DNA from: an uncultured Aquincola sp.
GTDB taxonomy: Bacteria > Pseudomonadota > Gammaproteobacteria > Burkholderiales > Burkholderiaceae
Direction: 5' to 3'
DNA length: 9,158 nucleotides
Assembly (NCBI GenBank): GCA_937883885.1
Contig: CAKZXL010000889.1
Span: 1-9,158 of the forward strand
Numbering within the stretch: the first letter of the stretch is position 1; each line of letters starts with the position of its first letter. A program made the position numbers and the translations under genes. The notes beneath the pieces are model-generated. The model did no database searches, was not told the DNA's origin, and saw nothing but the letters and a program-made list of their open reading frames with translations. Below are positions 1 to 5,389 of the stretch, in pieces.

Positions 1-289
1 CGGCAAAGCCGCCGGCCGGCGCGGTGGACCCGCCCAGCGAGTTGACCAGGATGTCGACGCCGCCCCAGCGCTGCAGCACCGCGCCGGCCAGTGCGGCCAC
101 GCCTTCAGCGGTGGTCAGGTCGGCCTCGAGGTAGGTCACGCCGGGGCGCGGCGTGGCAGGCGCCGAGCGTGCCGTGGTCATCACCTGGGCGCCGGCGTCC
201 TGCAGGCTGTGCACGATGGCAGCGCCCAGGCCCTTGGTGCCGCCGGTCACCAGCACCCGCTGGCCCTGAAGTTGAAGGTCGAAGCTCAT
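1..289 (-). CDS. SDR family oxidoreductase, N-terminal fragment (runs off left edge)
   Basis: This is the first 96 codons of a short-chain dehydrogenase/reductase, an NAD(P)-dependent oxidoreductase with a Rossmann fold. The N-terminus reads MSFDLQLQGQRVLVTGGTKG and continues LGA, giving the TGxxxGxG dinucleotide-binding motif at about residues 15-22. A DLT acidic/turn motif lies near residue 57. The strand-4 segment VDILVNSLGG near residues 78-87 replaces the usual NNAG with NSLGG. The catalytic Ser/Tyr/Lys region lies beyond the window, so the substrate cannot be inferred. The ATG at 287-289 is preceded by a weak AAGAG ribosome site (complement of 296-300). The gene is divergent from the LysR gene at 391, an arrangement in which the LysR protein often controls its divergent neighbour; that regulation is inferred. 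The family call is secure, the substrate unknown. Confidence 0.9.
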   Translation of the reverse strand, partial: MSFDLQLQGQRVLVTGGTKGLGAAIVHSLQDAGAQVMTTARSAPATPRPGVTYLEADLTTAEGVAALAGAVLQRWGGVDILVNSLGGSTAPAGGFA

Positions 290-390
290 GGTTGGCTCTT
301 GAAAGTGAACGACGGAGCGAAGGATGCGCCACGGGCGGTGATGAGTGAATCGCCTAGAATCCGCATGGCTTATGTAGCTGCACATACACA
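290..390. promoter_or_regulatory. Divergent SDR/LysR control region with palindrome
   Basis: This is the 101-bp gap between two divergent starts. It holds an inverted repeat TATGT-N6-ACATA at 371-386, ending only 4 bases before the LysR ATG. A TAGAAT sequence at 355-360 could be a -10 box for the plus strand, but no good -35 is seen at the right distance. LysR proteins commonly bind short dyads in such divergent regions and repress their own gene. The dyad here has an even-length spacer, so it is not a textbook T-N11-A box. No clear minus-strand promoter was found for the SDR gene. The dyad is seen directly; its role as operator is inferred. Confidence 0.45.
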
Positions 391-1305
391 ATGCGCGGAT
401 CTGACTTTGCCGAGCTGAAGGCCTTTGCCGCGGTGGTGGAGCGCGCCAGCTTCGCCCGTGCGGCCGAGCACCTGGGCGTGTCGCCTTCGGCGCTGAGCCA
501 GACCATCCGCCAGCTGGAGGGCCGGCTGGGCGCACGCCTGCTCAACCGCACCACACGCAGCGTGGCCCCTTCGTCCAGCGGCCAGCAGCTGTACCAACGC
601 ATCGCCCCCCTGCTGCGCGAGCTGGATGCGGCGGTGGCCGAGGTCGGCGAAGCGACCGGGCGCTTGAAGGGCACGCTGCGCATCAACACGCTGGGCATCG
701 CGGCCAGGCAGCTCATCGGGCCACGGCTGGCCAGGTTCCATCAGACCTACCCCGAGGTGGTGCTCGACATCGTGGTCGATGACCATCTGGCCGACATCGT
801 GGCCGGGCGCTTCGATGCCGGCATCCGCGTGGGTGGGCGGCTGGAAAAGGACATGGTGGCGGTGCGACTGACGCCGGACCTGACCATGGTGGCAGTGGCT
901 TCGCCCGACTACCTGGCGCGCCACGGCACGCCGCAGAAGCCGGCGGAGTTGCAGCAACACGCCTGCATCAACTGGCGGCTGCAGGCCGACGGCCGGCACT
1001 ACCGCTGGGAGTTCGAGAAGCGCGGCCGGCGGCTGGAGGTGGCGGTGGAAGGCCCGGTGGTCACCAACCATGCGGACATCGGCCTGGCCGCCGCCCTGAA
1101 CGGGCTGGGCATCGCCTACCACTTCGAGCAGGACGGCGTGGCCGACCTGCTGGCGCAAGGGCGCCTGGTGCAGGTGCTGGCCGATTGGTCCGTCTCGCGG
1201 CCCGGGCTGTTCCTCTACTACCCGCACCGGCAGCATCGGCCGGCGCTGCTGGGCGCGTTCATCGACTGCCTGCTCGACAAGGACCTGGCCCGCGCGGCCG
1301 CATAG
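391..1305 (+). CDS. LysR-family transcriptional regulator
   Basis: A complete 304-residue LysR-type regulator, a normal length for the family. The N-terminal winged helix-turn-helix spans about residues 3-62, with the typical recognition stretch ERASFARAAEHLGVSPSALS followed by QTIRQLEGRLGARLL and NRTTRSV. A linker helix (about 62-90) follows, then a LysR substrate-binding domain to about residue 295, with RINTLGIAARQLIGP opening the first lobe and FDAGIRVGG in the usual place. The effector is unknown. The ATG at 391 is the only start in frame that fits the family N-terminus, yet no Shine-Dalgarno sequence precedes it: the bases just upstream are CACATACACA. A leaderless or very short-leader transcript is possible. 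The gene is divergent from the SDR gene at 289, its probable target, and a palindrome sits immediately upstream, suggesting autoregulation. Family certain, target inferred. Confidence 0.95.
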   Translation: MRGSDFAELKAFAAVVERASFARAAEHLGVSPSALSQTIRQLEGRLGARLLNRTTRSVAPSSSGQQLYQRIAPLLRELDAAVAEVGEATGRLKGTLRINTLGIAARQLIGPRLARFHQTYPEVVLDIVVDDHLADIVAGRFDAGIRVGGRLEKDMVAVRLTPDLTMVAVASPDYLARHGTPQKPAELQQHACINWRLQADGRHYRWEFEKRGRRLEVAVEGPVVTNHADIGLAAALNGLGIAYHFEQDGVADLLAQGRLVQVLADWSVSRPGLFLYYPHRQHRPALLGAFIDCLLDKDLARAAA

Positions 1306-1306
1306 C

Positions 1307-1544
1307 GGCTGGCGCAAGCCATCTTCCAACGCGCGACTTTCCGAGCCCTACCTCGGCTTCCGGCTCGACCTCGACCCGGCCCTGGTGGCCGAGCTGGTGA
1401 TGCAGATGGGCCCTTCGGCGGCCGTGCGGGGGCCCACCGGTGGGCTATGAAAGCGCCTCGCAGTTCAGCCGCGAATACAGCCGGCTGTTTGGCGTGCCGC
1501 CCTCGCGCGATGCGCTGGCCGTGCCGCAGGCGCGCCGCGCCTGA
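1307..1544 (+). pseudogene. AraC-family regulator remnant (N-terminus and middle lost)
   Basis: Two pieces of one AraC-family protein survive in different frames. The first, about 1307-1432, reads EPYLGFRLDLDPALVAEL at 1343-1396, characteristic of the AraC_N (PF06719-type) domain found in regulators of about 300 residues. The second, about 1440-1544, reads [18 protein letters not shown] then VPPSRD, the last helix and tail of the C-terminal AraC helix-turn-helix domain, and ends at TGA 1542-1544. Everything that should lie between them, including the first helix-turn-helix, is missing, and the reading frame changes across the join near 1400-1440. The N-terminus is also absent: homology starts right after the LysR stop at 1305. 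A loss of roughly 150 codons is too large for sequencing error. The family comparison is from memory, but the motifs are distinctive. Confidence 0.85.
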
Positions 1545-2011
1545 TCACAGGTCGGTGGTGACGGACAGCGCAGCCAGCGCCTGCAGCCCGGCCTGTCGGC
1601 GTTCGAGGGCCGTGGTGGCATAGGCCAGTGCATCGCTGCCCGCCGCAAAGTGCAGCGGCGGCCGGGGCATGCCCGCCAGCTGAACTACCACCTGCCCCAG
1701 CTTGACCGGATCGCCCGGCTGCTGGCGGTTGTAACTCTCGCAGGTGGCGCGCGGGCCGTCGGGCAGTTGGGCATGGTCCGCCACCGGCTGGCTGCCGTAC
1801 TGCACCGAGCTGGCGTCCAGGAAGTCGGTGCGGAAGAAGCCCGGCTCCACGTCAGCCCGAACACATGGGTGTGGAACTGCCGCTCCACCGCCTCGGCCGG
1901 AATCTCCTCGAAGAGGCCCAGCTGCCCGTAGCCCGCGTTGTTCACCAGCACGTCGATGCCGCCCATGCGGGCGGCCGCCGCTTCCACCGCGGCCTGCGCC
2001 TCGGCGCCCAT
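1545..2011 (-). pseudogene. Second SDR oxidoreductase remnant (Rossmann start and catalytic core lost)
   Basis: Reading leftward from about 2011, one frame gives an SDR middle section: EAQAAVEAAAARMGG, then IDVLVNNAGYGQLG, then FEEIPAEAVERQFHTHVFGL, ending near 1853. A different frame then gives the C-terminal section VEPGFFRTDFLDASS from about 1850, running to a TGA whose complement is 1545-1547. Between HTHVFGL and VEPGFF an SDR should have about 70-80 residues carrying the catalytic Ser and YxxxK. They are absent and the frame shifts at the join. The TGxxxGxG cofactor-binding start is also missing upstream of 2011. No cofactor or active site remains, so the product cannot be a working enzyme. 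Its stop abuts the AraC remnant stop tail to tail in TGATCA (1542-1547). It was probably the regulated partner of that AraC gene or an old neighbour; this is inference. Confidence 0.87.
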
Positions 2012-2074
2012 GCTAGGAACGGCGGGGCGGCGGCCATGCCTGATGGTCCGGCTGCCTTGCCTGATCGGCCAGCG

Positions 2075-2090
2075 TGGCACGTTCCGTGCT
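2075..2090 (+). promoter_or_regulatory. Candidate sigma-54 (RpoN) promoter
   Basis: The sequence TGGCACGTTCCGTGCT matches the sigma-54 consensus TGGCACG-N4-TTGCW at every position of the -24 block and 4 of 5 of the -12 block. The invariant GG (2076-2077) and GC (2088-2089) are separated by exactly 10 bases as required. Transcription would start about 2101, leaving a leader of roughly 45 bases before the ATG at 2146. It lies in the gap between the SDR remnant and the c-di-GMP gene, on the correct strand. No enhancer-binding-protein site was identified. The match is seen; activity is inferred. Confidence 0.5.
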
Positions 2091-2135
2091 CGCAGTGCGC
2101 CGCTTTGCAGCTTGCGCTGTCGTCCCCGCTGTTCC

Positions 2136-2140
2136 AAGGA
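2136..2140 (+). promoter_or_regulatory. Ribosome binding site setting the GGDEF-EAL start
   Basis: AAGGA lies 5 bases before the ATG at 2146. It supports that start over an in-frame ATG at 2074, which would add 24 residues unlike any signalling protein N-terminus, overlap the promoter candidate, and has no ribosome site of its own. Confidence 0.7.
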
Positions 2141-2145
2141 CCTCG

Positions 2146-5100
2146 ATGTCGCGTCTGTTCGCCCGCTTGCTCGGCCGTCTGTCGGTGGGCCGCAAGCTGC
2201 TCCTGATCTACCTGCTCGATCTCACCGCCGTCATCTACATCAGCGGCATCCTGATCAACGAGAAGTTCATCGCCATCGACTTCGCCCGCAAGGAAGAAAG
2301 CGGCATCGCCTACATCCGCCGCACCAGCGACGTGCTGGTGGCGGTGGCGCGGGCCTCCATCGGCCAGGACGCGGTGCCCCGGCCCGAGGGCTGGCTGGCG
2401 GCGGCGCAGGCCGTGGCCGATACCGAACGCCTGCACGGCGACGGCATGAAAAGCAGCGAGCCGGCGGCCCGCCTGCAGCACACGCTCGAAGCGCTGGGCC
2501 CGCGGCCCGGCCCTGCGGCGCTGGCGGCGGCACTGGCCGAGGGCCGGGCCCTGGTCACACGGGTGGGCAACCAGTCCAACCTGATCCTGGACCCCGACCT
2601 CGACAGCTACTACAGCATGTCGCTGGTGCTGCTGCGCTACCCCGAACTGCTGGACGTGCTCGAACGCATCGGCACCCAGCTGCGGCCGGGCGCGCAGACC
2701 GAGCCGGCCGTGCTGCGCACCCAGTACCTGGTGCTGGAAGGCCAGCTCGATGCGGTGACCCAGGGCATCGCCAGCGACGAGGCCGAGGCCGTGGCCGCTT
2801 CCCAGCCCGCCCTGCGCGCCGCGCTGGACCCGGCGCAGGCGCGGCTGGCCACCGCCATCGAAGGGCTGCGCCGGGCTGCGCGCGCCTACATCGACGACGG
2901 CGCCACCGGCGACCGCCTGCGCGCCGTGCACCTGGCGCAGGCCGAGCTGGTCGACGAGCTGCACCGTGCCTGGCAGCTGGGCGCCACCGAGCTGGAGCGG
3001 CTGCTGGCCACGCGGATCGAGGGCCTTTACACCCGCATGTGGCTGCACCTGGGCACCGCCCTCGTGCTGCTGCTGGCCATCCTGTCGCTGGTGTACGGCG
3101 TGGCCCGGCAGATCGCGCTGCCGCTGCGCCGCCTGGCCGGCGTGGCCGACGAGGTGCGCCGCACGGGCGACCCCACGCTGCGCGCCCAGTGGACCAGCCA
3201 GGACGAGATCGGCCGCCTGGTGCTGGCCTTCAACGACATGCTGGCCCAGCTGGACCGCGAGCGCACCGCGCAGCAGGAGCTGGCCGCCAGCGCCCGCGCT
3301 GCCGAAGCCCAGCGGGCGCTGGTCGAATCGACGCCCATCCCGTTGATGGTCACGGCCATTCCCGGCCATGAGGTGCTGCATGCCAACCCGCCGGCCGAGT
3401 CGTGGCTGAACGGCCAGCGCGGCGACCCGTGGGCGGTGGGCCTGGAGGCCGCGGTGCGGGCGCACTTCTTCCAGCAGCTGGCCGACCGCGACGCGGTGCA
3501 TGAGTTCGAGGTGCGCTGGCTGGGCAGCGGCGAGCCTACCTGGGCCGTGCTCAGTGCCCGGCGCGTGCAGTACCAGGGGCGCGATGCGGTGATCACCGTG
3601 TTCTCGCCGATCAACCACCTCAAGCTGATGCGCCGCCGCCTGGAGCTGTGGGCCAAGGTGTTCGAGGCGTCCACCGAGGCCATCATGATCGTGGCCGCCG
3701 ACCGGCGCATCCACACGACCAACCTGGCCTTCCACAAGGCCACGGGCTACGACCTGCAGGACGTGGTGGGCGAGCCGCCCACGCTGCTGGTGGGCGGCGC
3801 CGACCCGCAGGGCCTGCTGGACGACATCTGGGCCGTGGTGGCGCGGCGCGGCACCTGGCAGGGCGAGCTGTCGCTGCGCCGGCGCGACGGCAGCGAGTAC
3901 CCCGCCTGGCTGCTGATCAGCCCGGTGCGCGAAGGGCCGGGCGCGCGTGGCGAGGTGACGCACTACATCTTCACCTCCATCGACATCGCCGACCGCAAGA
4001 AGAGCGAGGCCCGCATCCAGTTCCTGGCGCAGCACGACGTGCTGACCGAACTGCCCAACCGATCGCTGTGCATCGAGCGGCTGCGCCTGGCGCTGCAGCA
4101 GGCGCGGCGCAGCGGGCAGAAGGTGGCGGTGATGTTCATCGACCTCGACCGCTTCAAGGACATCAACGACACGCTGGGCCACCACATCGGCGATGGCCTG
4201 CTGCGCTCGGTGGCGCGGCGGCTGGTGGAGGCGGTGCGCGCGGGCGACACCGTCAGCCGCCTGGGCGGCGACGAGTTCGTGGTGGTGCTCAATGGTGTGG
4301 ACACGGTGGACGACGTGACCCATGTGGTGGAGCAGCGGCTGATCCCGCGCATCCGCGAGCCGCACCTGGTGGATGGGGCGGAGCTGAACGTCTCCTGCAG
4401 CGTGGGCATTGCGCTGGCGCCCGACGACAGCACCGACCTGGACGCCCTGATGCGCCATGCCGACACCGCCATGTACCAGGCCAAGGCCGGCGGCCGCAAT
4501 GCCAGCGCCTTCTTCACCGCCGAGATGACCGAGCGCGCCCTGCAGCGCCACCGCACCGAGACCGCGCTGCGGCGCGCCATCGAGGCCGGCGAGCTGCGAC
4601 TGGAATACCAGCCCCGCATCGATGCACGCAGCGGCCGGGCGGTGGGCGTGGAAGGCCTGCTGCGCTGGGACAGCCGCGAGCTGGGGCCGCTGAGCCCGGC
4701 CGTCTTCATCCCCATCGCCGAAGAAAGCGGCCTGGTGGTGCCGATGGGCGCCTGGGTGATCGAAGAGGCCTGCGCGCAGATCGGCCGCTGGCGTGCGCAG
4801 GGGCTGCCGCCCCTGAACGTGTCCATCAACCTGTCGGCACCGCAGCTGCAGGACCCGACGCTGTTGGACACATTGGCCGGCAGCCTGGCGCGCCACCAGG
4901 TGCCGCCCGGCGGGCTGGAGCTGGAGCTGACCGAATCGATGCTGATGGACCGCGCCGACAGCACGCTGCGCACGATGCAGGCCATCCGCGCGCTGGGCGT
5001 GGGGCTGGCGATCGACGATTTCGGCACCGGCTATTCCAGCCTCAACTACCTCAACCGCTTTCCGATCGACAAGCTCAAGATCGACCGATCGTTCGTGCAC

Positions 5101-5334
5101 GACATGCTGGCCGATGCCACGGCCCGCGCCATCGTGCAGGCCATCGTGGGCCTGGGCCACACGCTCAAGCTGCAGGTGGTGGCCGAAGGCGTGGAAACGC
5201 CGGCCGAAGGCGCCGCGCTGTGCGCCGCCGGTTGCGACGAGCTGCAGGGTTTCCTGTACAGCCGGCCGCTGCGGCCCGAAGCCCTGCAGGCCTGGCTGCA
5301 GGCGCAGCAGCAAGGCCTGGCGCTGGTGCCTTGA
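2146..5334 (+). CDS. Membrane-bound HAMP-PAS-PAS-GGDEF-EAL cyclic-di-GMP protein
   Basis: A 1062-residue inner-membrane protein predicted to make and/or degrade cyclic di-GMP. In order: TM helix 18-37; a helical, probably periplasmic sensor region 40-297 containing SNLILDPDLDSYYSM at 144-158; TM helix about 299-320; HAMP about 320-375; a PAS at about 390-500; a second, clearer PAS at about 502-625; GGDEF about 635-795; EAL about 810-1055. The GGDEF motif is at 707-711 with an RAGD inhibitory-site motif (RxxD) at 698-701, exactly five residues upstream. In the EAL domain the signature is EGL (836-838), with N895, E927, D957-D958 (DDFGTG), K978, E1014 and Q1034 matching the metal- and substrate-binding residues known from RocR/BlrP1-type phosphodiesterases. 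Both activities therefore look possible; which dominates cannot be read from sequence. The start at 2146 has an AAGGA site, and a sigma-54-like promoter lies upstream. The BTAD regulator follows after 55 bases and may be co-transcribed. Confidence 0.95.
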   Translation: MSRLFARLLGRLSVGRKLLLIYLLDLTAVIYISGILINEKFIAIDFARKEESGIAYIRRTSDVLVAVARASIGQDAVPRPEGWLAAAQAVADTERLHGDGMKSSEPAARLQHTLEALGPRPGPAALAAALAEGRALVTRVGNQSNLILDPDLDSYYSMSLVLLRYPELLDVLERIGTQLRPGAQTEPAVLRTQYLVLEGQLDAVTQGIASDEAEAVAASQPALRAALDPAQARLATAIEGLRRAARAYIDDGATGDRLRAVHLAQAELVDELHRAWQLGATELERLLATRIEGLYTRMWLHLGTALVLLLAILSLVYGVARQIALPLRRLAGVADEVRRTGDPTLRAQWTSQDEIGRLVLAFNDMLAQLDRERTAQQELAASARAAEAQRALVESTPIPLMVTAIPGHEVLHANPPAESWLNGQRGDPWAVGLEAAVRAHFFQQLADRDAVHEFEVRWLGSGEPTWAVLSARRVQYQGRDAVITVFSPINHLKLMRRRLELWAKVFEASTEAIMIVAADRRIHTTNLAFHKATGYDLQDVVGEPPTLLVGGADPQGLLDDIWAVVARRGTWQGELSLRRRDGSEYPAWLLISPVREGPGARGEVTHYIFTSIDIADRKKSEARIQFLAQHDVLTELPNRSLCIERLRLALQQARRSGQKVAVMFIDLDRFKDINDTLGHHIGDGLLRSVARRLVEAVRAGDTVSRLGGDEFVVVLNGVDTVDDVTHVVEQRLIPRIREPHLVDGAELNVSCSVGIALAPDDSTDLDALMRHADTAMYQAKAGGRNASAFFTAEMTERALQRHRTETALRRAIEAGELRLEYQPRIDARSGRAVGVEGLLRWDSRELGPLSPAVFIPIAEESGLVVPMGAWVIEEACAQIGRWRAQGLPPLNVSINLSAPQLQDPTLLDTLAGSLARHQVPPGGLELELTESMLMDRADSTLRTMQAIRALGVGLAIDDFGTGYSSLNYLNRFPIDKLKIDRSFVHDMLADATARAIVQAIVGLGHTLKLQVVAEGVETPAEGAALCAAGCDELQGFLYSRPLRPEALQAWLQAQQQGLALVP

Positions 5335-5374
5335 GGCTGCCTACACTGCGACACCGGATGGCCACCCCAGCGGC

Positions 5375-5381
5375 AAGGAGG
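5375..5381 (+). promoter_or_regulatory. Strong ribosome binding site of the BTAD regulator
   Basis: AAGGAGG lies 8 bases before ATG 5390, a near-perfect Shine-Dalgarno sequence. It fixes the start there and excludes the longer open frame that extends back to 5114 inside the upstream gene. Confidence 0.8.
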
Positions 5382-5389
5382 TCCAGCGC

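Noticed and set aside
370..1329. Open frame of 319 residues on the minus strand
   Set aside because: Antisense to the clear LysR gene; composition is shadow-like.
2037..2065. TGCCTGAT repeated twice, 21 bases apart
   Set aside because: Eight bases only, imperfectly extended; could be an operator, but nothing else supports it.
2074..2145. Longer N-terminus for the GGDEF-EAL protein from ATG 2074
   Set aside because: No ribosome site before 2074, it overlaps the sigma-54-like promoter, and AAGGA is correctly placed for ATG 2146.
1942..5313. Open frame of 1123 residues on the minus strand
   Set aside because: It lies antisense to the GGDEF-EAL gene; the product is a Gln/His/Arg/Ala-rich shadow typical of GC-rich DNA with no domain, while the plus strand has complete, well-ordered domains.
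5342..5347. TACACT as a -10 box for the BTAD gene
   Set aside because: No acceptable -35 at the right spacing; co-transcription with the upstream gene is as likely.
5114..5389. Longer N-terminus for the BTAD regulator from 5114
   Set aside because: It would overlap the EAL coding region by over 200 bases, and AAGGAGG precisely serves ATG 5390.
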